From Candidatus Nitrotoga arctica (GTDB taxonomy: Bacteria > Pseudomonadota > Gammaproteobacteria > Burkholderiales > Gallionellaceae): 64,000 bases of DNA. This document shows, in pieces, positions 26,530-36,409 of this stretch (the first letter of the stretch is position 1; the number at the start of each line of letters is the position of its first letter). A program made the translations under genes and the position numbers. The DNA lies in assembly GCF_918378365.1 (NCBI RefSeq), contig NZ_OU912926.1:124001-188000 (forward strand), read 5' to 3'. Under the pieces are notes generated by a model. That model searched no databases, was not told where the DNA came from, and saw only the letters and a list, made by a program, of their open reading frames with translations.

Positions 26530-29241
26530 ATGATTTCTACTTTATTAAAAAGTGTTTTTGGCAGTCGTAACGATCGCCTCCTCAAACAATATCGCCAGAC
26601 AGTGGAGACGATTAATGCTCTTGAGGCCGAGGTGGGAAAGCTTTCAGATGAGGCATTGCGTCTTAAAACTGACGCTTTCAAGCTGCGCCTTGACCAAGGC
26701 GAAGCACTGAATATATTGTTACCCGAGGCATTCGCCGTGGTGCGTGAAGCGGGGCAGCGCGTACTGCAAATGCGCCACTTTGACGAGCAGCTGATCGGCG
26801 GCATGGCACTGCACCACGGTAAAATTGCGGAAATGCGCACCGGCGAGGGCAAAACTTTGATGGCGACTCTGCCCGCATATCTCAATGCGCTTTCAGGTCA
26901 AGGCGTGCATGTGGTGACGGTCAACGACTATCTGGCGGCACGTGATGCTGAATGGATGGGTCGGCTGTATCGCTTCCTTGGATTGTCAGTGGGGGTAATT
27001 CTTTCGCAGATGGACCATGCCGACAAGCTGGCTGCTTACAATGCAGATATAACCTACGGCACCAACAACGAATTTGGCTTCGATTATTTGCGCGACAATA
27101 TGGCTACCCATGCGGGTGAGCGCTTCCAGCGCAAGCTGAATTATGCCATCGTGGATGAGGTGGATTCCATTCTGATCGATGAGGCGCGCACCCCGCTGAT
27201 CATTTCTGGCCAGGCTGAAGACAATGTGGACGTCTATGTCCGCATGAACAAACTGGTGCCGCAGCTTGTGCGTCAGCAAGAGGAAGATGGCCCCGGCGAT
27301 TACAGCGTTGATGAGAAAAACCGTCAGATTTTGTTGACGGAAAGCGGGCATGAACATGCTGAAGAATTACTGAGTCAAGCAGGACTCTTGCCTATTGGGG
27401 GCAGCTTGTATGACCCAGCCAATATCATGCTGATTCATCATCTGTATGCTGCGTTGCGCGCGCACGCGCTGTATCTTCGCGACCAGAATTATGTAGTGCA
27501 GGACGGCGAAGTGATTATTGTAGATGAATTTACTGGTCGCATGATGTCAGGAAGGCGTTGGTCCGAAGGCCTGCACCAAGCGGTAGAGGCCAAGGAAGGG
27601 GTAGCTATCCAGAAGGAGAATCAAACACTAGCCTCCATTACCTTCCAGAATTACTTCCGTCTATATGGCAAACTGGCCGGCATGACCGGTACGGCAGATA
27701 CCGAAGCGTTTGAGTTTCAGCAGATTTACAGTCTGGAAACCGTTATTATTCCGCCGCACCTTCCCACTATCCGTAAGGATATGATGGACAAAGTTTATCT
27801 TACGACGAGTGAGAAATATCGAGCAGCAATTTTGGATATTCAGGATTGCTACAAGCGTAACCAACCTGTGTTGGTTGGCACTACCTCGATTGAAACATCG
27901 GAACTATTGTCGCAATTACTGGAAAAAGAGAAGTTACCCCACCAAGTTTTAAACGCCAAGCAACACGCGCGCGAAGCTGAAATCATAGCGCAAGCGGGAA
28001 GCCCAAAGATGATTACGATCGCTACCAACATGGCCGGGCGTGGCACTGACATTGTGTTGGGCGGCAACGTGGAAAAGCCAATCGAACTGATGCGCATGGA
28101 TGAGAGCTTGGATCATGCCACACGTAATCAGCGTATCGCCCAGTTGCGTGCTGAATGGCAACCGATACATGACCAGGTTGTGAAGAGCGGTGGTTTGCAT
28201 ATCATTGGTACCGAGCGCCACGAATCGCGTCGTGTGGATAACCAATTGCGTGGCCGTGCGGGTCGTCAGGGTGATCCCGGTTCAAGCCGTTTTTATTTAT
28301 CGCTGGAAGATCCGTTGTTGCGGATTTTTGCCTCCGACCGTGTCGCAGCCATCATGAACCGTTTCAAGCTGCCCGAAGGTGAAGCGATTGAGCATTCTTG
28401 GGTCACCCGTGCCATTGAAAATGCACAACGCAAGGTCGAAGCGCGAAATTTTGACATGCGCAAGCAGATTCTTGAATACGACGATGTCGCAAATGAACAA
28501 CGTAAGGTAATCTATCAGCAGCGCAATGAGCTGCTGGAGAGCGTGGATATTTCCGAAACGATCAATGCAATGCGCGAAGGGGTAATGCAAGACATCATTA
28601 GTGAATACATCGTGCCGCAGAGTATGGAAGAGCAGTGGGATGTCCCGGGGCTGGAGAAGGTATTGGCTGCCGAATTTCAATTGATCCTACCGCTTACGCA
28701 ATGGCTGGAACAAAATAAGCAGCTCGATGAAACTGGCTTGCGTGACCATGTAGTGCAGGCTGCTCAGCAGCAGTATCAGGCCAAGGTGGAGCAAGTTGAT
28801 GCGGAAATGATGCATGGATATGAGCGCATCATTATGTTGCAAAGCGTGGATACCCACTGGCGTGAGCACTTGGCAGCGTTAGATCATCTGCGTCAGGGCA
28901 TCCACCTGCGTGGTTATGCACAAAAAAATCCTAAGCAAGAGTATAAGCGTGAAGCATTTGAATTGTTTTCCAGCATGCTTGACTCAATCAAGCGTGATGT
29001 CACGCGGACACTGATAAACGTTCGTATCCGCAACGAACAGGATATTGAAGCGGTAGAAGCACCTCACGCCCCGGAAAATGTGCAGTACCATCATGCTGAT
29101 TACGAAGAGGCCTTGGCTACGGAGGACGGTGATGCAGAACACAAACCATTTGTACGCATTGACAAAAAAGCCGGACGCAATGATCCATGCCCCTGTGGTT
29201 CTGGCAAAAAATACAAGCAGTGCCACGGCAAATTAAATTGA
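26530..29241 (+). CDS. secA: Preprotein translocase ATPase SecA
   Basis: The 903-residue motor drives unfolded preproteins through SecYEG. NBD1 has [13 protein letters not shown] (Walker A) and [19 protein letters not shown] (Walker B). The preprotein cross-linking domain lies around residues 225-370. NBD2 has [19 protein letters not shown] and [18 protein letters not shown]. The helical scaffold contains [19 protein letters not shown]. The C-terminal zinc motif [14 protein letters not shown] binds SecB and phospholipids. Length and order are standard. The AT-rich leader before ATG has no strong ribosome site. No secM-like gene is seen upstream. Confidence 0.97.
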   Translation: MISTLLKSVFGSRNDRLLKQYRQTVETINALEAEVGKLSDEALRLKTDAFKLRLDQGEALNILLPEAFAVVREAGQRVLQMRHFDEQLIGGMALHHGKIAEMRTGEGKTLMATLPAYLNALSGQGVHVVTVNDYLAARDAEWMGRLYRFLGLSVGVILSQMDHADKLAAYNADITYGTNNEFGFDYLRDNMATHAGERFQRKLNYAIVDEVDSILIDEARTPLIISGQAEDNVDVYVRMNKLVPQLVRQQEEDGPGDYSVDEKNRQILLTESGHEHAEELLSQAGLLPIGGSLYDPANIMLIHHLYAALRAHALYLRDQNYVVQDGEVIIVDEFTGRMMSGRRWSEGLHQAVEAKEGVAIQKENQTLASITFQNYFRLYGKLAGMTGTADTEAFEFQQIYSLETVIIPPHLPTIRKDMMDKVYLTTSEKYRAAILDIQDCYKRNQPVLVGTTSIETSELLSQLLEKEKLPHQVLNAKQHAREAEIIAQAGSPKMITIATNMAGRGTDIVLGGNVEKPIELMRMDESLDHATRNQRIAQLRAEWQPIHDQVVKSGGLHIIGTERHESRRVDNQLRGRAGRQGDPGSSRFYLSLEDPLLRIFASDRVAAIMNRFKLPEGEAIEHSWVTRAIENAQRKVEARNFDMRKQILEYDDVANEQRKVIYQQRNELLESVDISETINAMREGVMQDIISEYIVPQSMEEQWDVPGLEKVLAAEFQLILPLTQWLEQNKQLDETGLRDHVVQAAQQQYQAKVEQVDAEMMHGYERIIMLQSVDTHWREHLAALDHLRQGIHLRGYAQKNPKQEYKREAFELFSSMLDSIKRDVTRTLINVRIRNEQDIEAVEAPHAPENVQYHHADYEEALATEDGDAEHKPFVRIDKKAGRNDPCPCGSGKKYKQCHGKLN

Positions 29242-29268
29242 TGTAGTTATTATTGGTGGGAGATCACG

Positions 29269-29766
29269 ATGACGATGGATGACCTGATTTTGCAGACCCT
29301 GCGTAACTCCACGCTGACTGAAGAGTTGCGAGATGCCGAGATTGAAGAATTGGCAAATATTATTACGGTGCATGAATACAACGCGGGTGAATATCTCCTT
29401 CAGCCTGGTAACAGCACGCTCAGAAATACACTTATGATCCTTGCTACAGGTGAAGTTGAGGCGACCGCCACTCTTGGTGGAGAAAAAGCGACCTTGCATC
29501 TGCTACAGCCCGGTGATTTGGCGGGTATTATCACGTTTGTTGGTGGAAGTGCCGCGCAGATCAGTGCTACTGTGGTAGCCAAGACAAACAGCAAGATGTT
29601 ATTGCTAGACCGTTCCCGTCTAGAGTCTTTTCTCAGCACAAATCCCGCCATCGTGTACTACGTAATGCGCGGTGTCGTGCGTCATGTGCACGGCATTGTG
29701 AGGCGCATGAATATGCAATCCGTAGAAATGAGCAACTACATTTATCAACAAGGTGGTCGCTACTAG
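29269..29766 (+). CDS. Cyclic nucleotide-binding domain protein without DNA-binding domain
   Basis: The protein has 165 residues with a single cNMP-binding beta-roll (about residues 30-130: YNAGEYLLQPGNSTLRNTL, LLQPGDLAGIITFVGG). A C-terminal helix (IVYYVMRGVVRHVHGIVRRM) matches the dimerisation helix of CRP-like regulators, but the chain ends before a helix-turn-helix. The phosphate-binding cassette lacks an obvious Arg-Ser/Ala pair, so ligand binding is uncertain. It lies 27 bases after secA and may share its transcript. A regulatory or scaffolding role is likely but cannot be specified. Confidence 0.78.
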   Translation: MTMDDLILQTLRNSTLTEELRDAEIEELANIITVHEYNAGEYLLQPGNSTLRNTLMILATGEVEATATLGGEKATLHLLQPGDLAGIITFVGGSAAQISATVVAKTNSKMLLLDRSRLESFLSTNPAIVYYVMRGVVRHVHGIVRRMNMQSVEMSNYIYQQGGRY

Positions 29767-29914
29767 CGACCGAATGGTTTAATTGGGAAATGTTTTCATG
29801 CAATATATTGTTCAGCTCATTATATGAATATCCACACTGCTCATTCATATTTTTACTTGGTAAATAATGCCATGCTCTCATCGTACGAATTTATGGAACG
29901 TATGGGCTACAGGC

Positions 29915-31144
29915 ATGCCAGTTAATCTGCAATCTCCTGTTTCAAGTGCTCTGTTGCCTGTTAAAGGTGTGCTACTGGGCACGGCGGAAGCGAACATCAA
30001 GAAGTCCGGGCGTAAGGATTTGTTACTCATGCACCTGACTGCGCAAGCCACGGTGGCTGGAGTATTCACGCAAAATCGTTTCTGTGCCGCGCCGGTTATT
30101 GTGGCACGCGAACATCTGGTTGCGAACAAAAGCGTGCGCGCACTTGTGGTTAACACGGGAAACGCTAATGCTGGTACCGGTGAACAGGGGTTGGCTGCGG
30201 CTCGTGCCACCTGTGCCGAAGTAGCCAATCTGCTGGACTGCGAGGCAGAGCAGGTGCTGCCGTTCTCTACTGGTGTAATCATGGAGGCGTTGCCGCTATC
30301 ACGGCTGGTCTCAGGACTGCCAACCTGCGTTGCCGAACTACGCGAGGATAATTGGCTTAATGCCGCGCAGGCCATCATGACCACTGACATCGTTGCTAAA
30401 GCGGTGTCCAAACAAATCACACTCGATGGTGTAACTATCACTATTACCGGCATCGCTAAAGGTTCCGGCATGATCCATCCCAACATGGCTACGATGCTCG
30501 GCTATATTGCCACCGATGCGGCGGTGGCGCAGCCGCTGTTGCAACAGTTGGCGGCTCACGCCAGTGATGCTTCGTTCAACTGCATCACCGTGGATGGCGA
30601 TACATCTACTAATGACGCACTGATGGTGATCGCCACCGGCATGAGCAGTGCGCAAGCAATAATTGATGTGAAAAGTACGGCATTCGCGCAATTGCAGGCG
30701 GCAGTTACGGATGTTGCCATATTGCTGGCGCAAGCCATCGTGCGTGATGGTGAGGGTGCGACCAAATTTATCACTGTCCAAATTGAAGGGGGCAAGAGCG
30801 TGGCGGAGTGCAAGAAAATCGCCTATGCCGTGGCACGCTCCCCCTTGGTCAAGACTGCATTTTTCGCTTCTGATCCCAATCTTGGGCGCATCCTCGCTGC
30901 TATTGGTTATGCCGATGTGCAGGATCTCGACGTGCATCGTCTCAAGCTATATCTTGACGATGTGTTAGTAGCTGAACATGGTGGACGCGCCGCCAGCTAT
31001 ATTGAGGAAGATGGTCAGCGCATCATGCAACAAAGCGACATTACCATTCGGGTCACGCTAGATCGCGGCACGTCAGTTGCCACAGTATGGACTTGCGATT
31101 TCTCTTATGACTATGTCAAGATCAATGCCAGTTATCGCAGTTAG
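29915..31144 (+). CDS. argJ: Bifunctional ornithine acetyltransferase / N-acetylglutamate synthase ArgJ
   Basis: ArgJ transfers the acetyl group from N-acetylornithine to glutamate, closing the cyclic arginine pathway. It is made as one chain of 409 residues that cuts itself before a Thr; the site is visible as [15 protein letters not shown], with Thr as nucleophile after Ala. ATG at 29915 ([19 protein letters not shown]) gives the normal start; the open frame further upstream is not conserved-looking. The C-terminus ends [16 protein letters not shown] as in other ArgJ. The gene is intact and directly borders the decayed island that begins at its stop codon. Confidence 0.94.
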   Translation: MPVNLQSPVSSALLPVKGVLLGTAEANIKKSGRKDLLLMHLTAQATVAGVFTQNRFCAAPVIVAREHLVANKSVRALVVNTGNANAGTGEQGLAAARATCAEVANLLDCEAEQVLPFSTGVIMEALPLSRLVSGLPTCVAELREDNWLNAAQAIMTTDIVAKAVSKQITLDGVTITITGIAKGSGMIHPNMATMLGYIATDAAVAQPLLQQLAAHASDASFNCITVDGDTSTNDALMVIATGMSSAQAIIDVKSTAFAQLQAAVTDVAILLAQAIVRDGEGATKFITVQIEGGKSVAECKKIAYAVARSPLVKTAFFASDPNLGRILAAIGYADVQDLDVHRLKLYLDDVLVAEHGGRAASYIEEDGQRIMQQSDITIRVTLDRGTSVATVWTCDFSYDYVKINASYRS

Positions 31145-31175
31145 GGCGATATAAGATCCGATGCAGTCCAATAAA
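31144..31175 (+). repeat. Island-flanking direct repeat, left copy
   Basis: GGGCG then ATCCGATGCAGTCCAA (31156-31171) then ATAAA; the same order recurs at 39661-39695 in the same orientation with small differences. It begins at the last base of the argJ stop codon, so argJ is undamaged. The pair brackets all the decayed defence-type genes. Confidence 0.7.
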
Positions 31176-31189
31176 GCCTGATCGTAGCT

Positions 31190-31633
31190 GGGCGGTCTGA
31201 AAAAAAGCCGAAACGGTGACGACCATATTACCTTGATCAGCCTCACCAATTTCCTCGCGCCGCAAATAGCCCAGTATGCGCACCGCGATGTCGGTCGGGC
31301 TGCGATAACCTTCTGGTGCATTGGAATAGGCGCTTAGTGCCTACTCGTTCTTGCAATCATGGAACAAATTCACATTGTGATTGATGCCCTTGGATGTGTC
31401 GGCCATCAATACCGCCAATCCTTGGCACCCTCTGTCCGACAAACTCGCGCGCCCTGATAGGTCGCCACGACTGAGGGTAATAATGTGCCGGTGAATTCTT
31501 CGACTGGAATAGGCTGACGCAGCGACACGCCCTCCGGGTCGTGTGGGGGATGTTGCGCCTGCGGGCGCGTCGAATTGGTCGTGCCCAGATCGATGTCCCA
31601 GGCAACAATGGTTTCATCAGGTATCTTGCTCAT
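31190..31633 (-). pseudogene. Degenerate Hsp70-family gene fragment
   Basis: The start is intact (ATG 31633) and reads IVAWDIDLGTTNST, the phosphate-1 loop of Hsp70-type ATPases, then GTLLPSVVATYQGA. The reading then jumps frames: EFVGQ in one frame, ADTSKGINHNVNLFHDCKNE in another, VGTKRLFQ in a third, and APEGYRSPTDIAVRILGYL to MVVTVSAFFQTAQ in the next. At least three indels and one in-frame stop are needed, and the gene is cut off before the second half of the ATPase domain. ATG overlaps the stop of the DUF1016 gene (ATGA), so it was the last gene of that operon. It cannot make a working chaperone. Confidence 0.75.
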
Positions 31634-32235
31634 GCGTCCTCTCCACTGCCCAATTCTCGCTCGATCTGCTCGATGCTCGGCAGGCTGGTTTGCAATTCGG
31701 CAGGCAACGCTTCTACGAGCTGATATTCGGCTCCGCCTATCGGTTTATTCGAATCTCGCAGCGCATATTCGGCAACCACGCGGTTCTGGCTCTTGCACAG
31801 CAGCAGGCCGATGGTGGGATTATCCTGTTCGGCCTTCATCTGGGAATCTACCGCGCTCAGATAAAAATTCAGTTGCCCGGTGTGTTCGGGTTTGAAGTCC
31901 CCCGCCTTGAGTTCCACCACGACATAGCATCGCAGCTTGAGGTGATAAAACAGCAAGTCGATGAAGAAATCGTCACCGCCTACTTCGATATGCACCTGCC
32001 TCCCGACGTAAGCGAACCCGGCACCCAGCTCAATCAGAAACTGGGTAATGTGCTGGACGATGGCAGATTCAATGGCGCGCTCTTCGGCATCCTCGCCCAG
32101 ACCGAGGAAATCCAGCCGGTAGGGATCTTTCAGCGACTCACGCGCCAGATCGGAGTGCGGACGAGGTAATTGCATCGCGAAATTGGAGACCGCATTGCCG
32201 GTGCGCTCACGCAAGCGCATTTCAATCTGAATCAC
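31630..32235 (-). pseudogene. DUF1016 (YhcG-type) nuclease, C-terminal segment after a nonsense codon
   Basis: The segment continues in the same frame as the upstream DUF1016 N-terminal part, immediately after TAA at 32236-32238. It contains the PD-(D/E)XK-type nuclease fold: FFIDLLFYHLKLRCYVVVELKAG has the Asp and the Glu-x-Lys of the active site, and HTGQLNFYLSAVD follows as in YhcG. A GTG directly after the stop could allow re-initiation, giving a separate 201-residue nuclease domain; this is speculation. With a sense codon in place of TAA the gene would encode 350 residues, the normal family length. YhcG-type proteins often accompany type I restriction systems. Confidence 0.82.
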
Positions 32236-32682
32236 TTAAACATTACGTGACCATTTGTGCTCAATGGCCTTTGCTGCATACCAACGACGCTCATCCCCTG
32301 AGCGCAACTTATCTAGCAGAGCCAACTGATGATACCAAGGCAATTGTGCAAGCACCCCTTGCACAAATTCACTATCCGGCCATGCCTCGGCAAACGCACG
32401 CATGTATTTGAGATTACGCGGGAAAAACCCCTTCATGTCGGGAAATGCCGTGCGCAGATCATGCGCCAGCCGCTCGATCACTTTGGCACCCCAGCCCTGT
32501 TTGGCCTGCCGCTCCAAAATGTCGCCCCCGATCTGCCAGTAAAGCAGTACCAGCTCGCGGTTCATCACCAGCGACGCACGCTGCTGGGCAGTGTGGATAC
32601 GGGTCTTCAGGTCGGCCAGCCAGTCGCCGTAACCATTGGGAGGTTCAATCAGTGCTGCTGGAATGTCGGTATTTTTGCTCAT
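32236..32682 (-). pseudogene. DUF1016 (YhcG-type) protein, N-terminal segment
   Basis: The 148 codons encode the DUF1016 N-terminal helical domain: ALVMNRELVLLYWQIGGDIL-like helices (RASLVMNRELVLLYWQIGG), GWGAKVIERLAHDLRTAFP and GFFPRNLKYMRAFAEAWP are hallmarks. The reading ends EHKWSRNV then TAA, where intact homologues continue with Leu-Val and a basic helix. A single base change (for example TTA to TAA) explains the break, because both halves stay in one frame. The segment alone lacks the nuclease residues. ATG overlaps a preceding remnant reading frame. Confidence 0.82.
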
Positions 32683-32718
32683 AGATTTACCTCGAAAAGC
32701 GATGCGGCGAGCGGGCTA

Positions 32719-32859
32719 TCAGGTGCAATATAAGGAACAATAATTTCTGTTGTCCATGCGATGACCAAGCGATTGCGTGCGCAGCCAACCATGCAGCGCG
32801 ATACGCTCTGTGGAAAACGCTTTCTGCACGCCGCTGATAAAAATACGCAATGGCTTCAT
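32719..32859 (-). pseudogene. N-terminal fragment of a DUF4062-type protein
   Basis: The fragment starts at ATG 32859, overlapping the stop of the HsdS remnant (ATGA). It reads MKPLRIFISGVQKAFSTERI, the typical start of DUF4062-containing ATP-binding proteins found in restriction-modification loci. After about 35 residues the similarity is lost and the frame stops at 32719. In a second frame the following sequence reads IIVPYIAPDSPLAASLFEV and ends in an ATGA overlap with the DUF1016 gene, suggesting that an internal deletion removed most of the gene and left only its two ends. Confidence 0.6.
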
Positions 32860-33065
32860 GCCAAACGAACTTTTCCGGTGAACAAGTTGTGCGTCATGCT
32901 TTGTTTGAGTGACCGGGTTTTTGCGAGCTCCATCTTGAGGACTGCGATCTCAGTGTCGAAGGGTGATTTCGTAGGTAATTCGTTGCTTACCATTTTCCTA
33001 TTCAGGACCATAGACTCTTTACTTATTACTTGAAAACCCACCCCAATCACCCTCCGCGCGAACAA
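32856..33065 (-). pseudogene. C-terminal remnant of type I restriction specificity subunit (HsdS)
   Basis: The last 35 or so residues, from about 32960 down to the TGA at 32856, read EIAVLKMELAKTRSLKQ and HNLFTGKVRLA. This is the conserved C-terminal helix and end of HsdS proteins. The upstream part of the open frame is not HsdS-like, so the target-recognition domains are gone. No hsdM or hsdR is present in the window. The fragment documents a former type I restriction locus. Confidence 0.7.
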
Positions 33066-33095
33066 CTCGCTAGTAAAAATATTTCAATTCCATGA

Positions 33096-33125
33096 AGCCC
33101 TGTTTGGAAACGAGTAGGGCTTTTT
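33096..33125 (+). terminator. Hairpin with T-run in the decayed island
   Basis: The 6-base stem AGCCCT paired with AGGGCT (loop of 14 bases) is followed by TTTT. It faces the plus strand, on which no gene ends nearby, so it is probably a leftover of lost DNA. Otherwise 33066-33205 holds nothing recognised. Confidence 0.4.
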
Positions 33126-33205
33126 ATGGAGCGTTATAAAACGTGAAGTGCTGTTGATGTGGGTGCCGCTGAGCAATCCCCACTTCGCTCCTTACGGTAG
33201 GAAAA

Positions 33206-35294
33206 TTAGATTAGTCGGATCACGCCACTCTCGATAGTGAACTTGCCGGTACGACTGAGCCTCTCCAACTCGGATTCAAGTCCTTTTCGCACATTGCTGC
33301 CGAGACGCTGGAACCCTTTGGCCTTGGCGAACTCGCGCAAGAAATCATCCAGTGGTGCCATTCCACCCAAACTACCAAGAAGTAACTCGATTTGTCCATG
33401 ATCGAAGTCATCGGGATCGGGATTGGCAGCAAAGCCACCAAATTCACTTTGGTTGCCGCTACCAGCTATTAAGTCGGGTGCGTCAGATACTAGGGCTTCC
33501 TGTTCCTGCACTTCTTCGACATTAACCCCTTGTTTAATCATGGCGTCCAGTTCATGTACGAGCGTCATGTCGGACACGGGCTGTTCATCCGCATTTGCCT
33601 CTGGCGGTATCTCTAGCTCTGCCAGACGTGTAAACACCGGCCTCATAGACAGTTCTTTGTCACGGTAGAAGGCGCATCCTCGGATGCGAACGAACTGCCA
33701 GCCCAGCCTCTCAAGAATGGTTTGGCGATCCATATCCTTGGCTAGTTGTTCCATCGGGTGATAACGGTCGCCATCACATTCCACAGCAAGGCGCTTGCCG
33801 CCACCTTCAACAACTATATCGATCCTGAAATAGCCAACCTGCCATTGTGTCTTGACCTTAAATCCAGCGTCGGTCAGGCGCTTTAGCACTTCTCGCTCAA
33901 ACGGTGATTCGGTGTTCCCTTCTTCCTGATTAAAAGCGCGAAGCGAGGCCAGTGGATCTTTGACGTGCTGGAGTAGTTTGAATCTAAGATCATCGATATT
34001 GAGGTGTAGTGCAGGATCGAAGGAGTGTACGACCCATAGCTGATCTTTTGCTCGGCTCACCGCCACGTTGTACCGCTTTTTGGTTTGCTCAAATGCGCCT
34101 ACACCCACGGTCCGCAACGTTCCTACAACAGACGAACTATCAACCATGGATAGAAAGATAATGTCACGCTCGTCGCCTTGAAACTCGCCAGAGATACCGG
34201 CCTGAATACGGCGTTTTTCGATTTCTATGCCTTCAACTTCTTTATGCAGCATGGACTGTATGAGCACCGCTTGGTCGTTACCCAGCATGGAGATGATCCC
34301 GATGGACTTGCCCGCGTACATGGGGTGCCGAATCATCGCCTTGATCGTAGCAATGATCCGTTCCGCTTCGGCCTTGTTGGTATCGCCTTCCCGTATGCCA
34401 CCATCCACGCGGCAGGCCACACATGCTGGCTTGATGTTAGTCGAGTTGGATTCCCGCAAAGGAAGAATCTCACCGTCATAGGAAAGCTTGTTGCTGAAAG
34501 CTATGATCTCTGGGACACAACGAAAATGCTCGACCAGTCGTACCCCTTCGCCGAACGACTGGCGTCCGATGTCATAGATTGAGGACATGTTATCGAACAG
34601 GTGCGCGAGCGGAATGTCCTTAAGCATCGATTTTATGAGGTTGTTCAAAATGGCCTGGCCCTTGCCCACGCCCAGCGGGGTCACCTGCTCATGGTCTCCG
34701 ACGATGATCACTTGCTTGCCCATGTAGAGCGGAATCAGCGCATTGAGATCGGCCTGACTCGCCTCGTCGATGATGACCACATCGAATCGTGTTGTCCGTG
34801 GATCGAAGCTTTCTGCCATGATCGAAATCGGCATAATCCAGACTGGCACGGCATCCACACACTTCTTCATCAACTGACGTGCTTCGGACTGAAGTGTTTG
34901 ACGCCTATCAATCTGTCTAACTGAGCGGAGGAGCCTCATCGTGTCGCTCCAACCCACCAATGCTTGCCGAATCGTGTGATTACCTTGAAGCCGCTCAAGT
35001 TGCTTTCCCCATGCCTTGGCGTCAATAAGACGCAGGGTTATCTGACGTAGTATGTCACGAATTTTCTCGATCTCTCGTTGCAGCTCCTGTGCGTCGAGCT
35101 TGTCTCGTTCGGCGAGTGTGTCGTGTAACTGACGCCAAACCCAAGCCGAAACAAAATCTCCGGGCACCTGCCCTTGATGATGCGGTGATACTCGATGAAT
35201 GATGTGCTCTGCCCAACCTGGAGCAACCAATAGTAGCTTTTCGGCCAACGCATCACGCTCCACAACCAGCGGTTTCACGGTATGAAGCCGCCTA
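33206..35294 (-). pseudogene. UPF1-like helicase-nuclease, C-terminal part (split by IS630)
   Basis: About 696 codons downstream of the insertion sequence. They carry the second half of a superfamily 1 helicase: motif II VVIIDEASQADLNAL, motif III VGDHEQVTPLG, an ERDIIFLSMV segment and motif VI YNVAVSRAKDQLWVV. A nuclease of the Vsr/DUF559 type follows (YFRIDIVVEGGGKRLAVECDG), with the Asp and Glu expected for a PD-(D/E)XK site. The end is an acidic linker and a small helical domain (LDDFLREFAKAKGFQRLGS). Read without the IS630 and one TA, the frame joins exactly to the middle part (LEYA then RRLHTVKPLVVERDA). Such proteins are common in defence islands. Confidence 0.85.
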
Positions 35295-36409
35295 TTGATC
35301 CGGCACGAATTATTCATGAAGCCGCGTAGGCGACTTTTGGGTCGCGGAAATAACGGCGCACGCGTTCGGGGTTTTGCTCAAGCATGATCATGTGATCAGT
35401 CGCAGCAGCTCTGAGTTTTGCCTTGGTGCGCACTGGCACCTTTGAAGTGATGACGTGTTTGAGATCCGCATTCAGTCTTTCTTCGGGGTTGAGTTCAGGG
35501 CTGTAGCTGGGCAAGTAGAACAACTCGATTTTCTGTGCGTTCTCGGCAGCCCAAGCCTTTACAGGTTTGCTGTGATGAACTCTCAAGTTGTCCAGTATCA
35601 GAAACACCTTGCGGTCTGTATCCTTGATGAGCGCCTCCAGAAATTCAATGAGCTTGTCGGAGTTAAATGCCTCATCAATAATCATCCAGCGCGTTTTACC
35701 CTGATTGGTTACCGTCGCAATCATCGATAGCTTGTGGCGCGTGCCGCCTACTGCGAACGTCACAGGTGTCTTGCCCACCGGCGCATAGCTCCTGCCTCTG
35801 ACATCCGTGTTGACTAGCGCCGTCTCGTCGCCCCAGTGAATTTCCGCACCTTCTGTTTTTGCTCTGGCTTCAATGGCCGGATATTGTTCATCAAGCCAAG
35901 CCTGGACGGCTTCAGGCCGCTGCTCGTATGCTTTTTTAATGGGTTTTTGTGGTGTAAAACCCCAACGTGCCAAGTAGTTGCCTACTGCCCGAATAGACAG
36001 CTTGATACTGTGCGCCAGCTCAATGTGCTGGCGCACAGCGGGCCTGCTCCATAGCGCAAAATCCATCTTGAGTTGTTCGGGGCGTCTGTCGCAGATGGTT
36101 TGTTGAATCGCCAGCTCTTGGCTAATCGTCAAGCGACGTCCACTGCCAGGTTTTTTACCCCGAACGCCGGGCTTGAGTGCCCCCGAACCTTCAGCCTTAT
36201 ACAACCGCAGCGCCGTATTGACTGCCGTCCAGCTCAGTCCCGTTTGCACCACGATCTCCATCACCGCCATGCCTTTGCGGTGCATACGTATGACTTGCTT
36301 GCGTCGTTCATGCAGTACTTCTCGCGACTGCTTGCGGGCATCTTCTTTTTCCATACTCCATAGACATCGAAAACCAATAAAAATTCATTTATAAATCGTG
36401 CCGGGTCTA
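35295..36409 (-). mobile_element. IS630-family insertion sequence, copy 1
   Basis: The element is 1,115 bases long with terminal inverted repeats TTGATCCGGCACGA at the left and TAGACCCGGCACGA at the right (read inward), flanked by a TA duplication (35293-35294 and 36410-36411) as expected for IS630 elements. It carries one transposase gene. It sits inside the helicase gene in the same orientation. A second copy of identical length lies at 61981-63095. Confidence 0.93.
35314..36354 (-). CDS. IS630-family transposase
   Basis: The transposase has 346 residues in one intact frame. The N-terminal helix-turn-helix region (AVMEIVVQTGLSWTAVNTAL) is followed by a winged-helix part (KLSIRAVGNYLARWGFTPQ) and a DDE catalytic domain: Asp in IHWGDETALVN, Asp in FLILDNLRVHHSK and Glu in YSPELNPEERLN. 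The end is KVAYAAS. It differs from the copy at 62000 at nine residues (for example GMAVM against GVAVM, YFRDP against YFGDP), so the two insertions are not from one very recent event. Confidence 0.95.
   Translation of the reverse strand: MEKEDARKQSREVLHERRKQVIRMHRKGMAVMEIVVQTGLSWTAVNTALRLYKAEGSGALKPGVRGKKPGSGRRLTISQELAIQQTICDRRPEQLKMDFALWSRPAVRQHIELAHSIKLSIRAVGNYLARWGFTPQKPIKKAYEQRPEAVQAWLDEQYPAIEARAKTEGAEIHWGDETALVNTDVRGRSYAPVGKTPVTFAVGGTRHKLSMIATVTNQGKTRWMIIDEAFNSDKLIEFLEALIKDTDRKVFLILDNLRVHHSKPVKAWAAENAQKIELFYLPSYSPELNPEERLNADLKHVITSKVPVRTKAKLRAAATDHMIMLEQNPERVRRYFRDPKVAYAAS

Noticed and set aside
32761..33033. Plus-strand open frame in the decayed island
   Set aside because: It is the complement of the HsdS and DUF4062 remnants, which have recognisable family sequence on the minus strand.
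33206..35317. Helicase C-terminal part as an independent gene starting inside the IS630
   Set aside because: Its first residues come from the insertion-sequence end; removal of the element restores continuity with the upstream helicase part.
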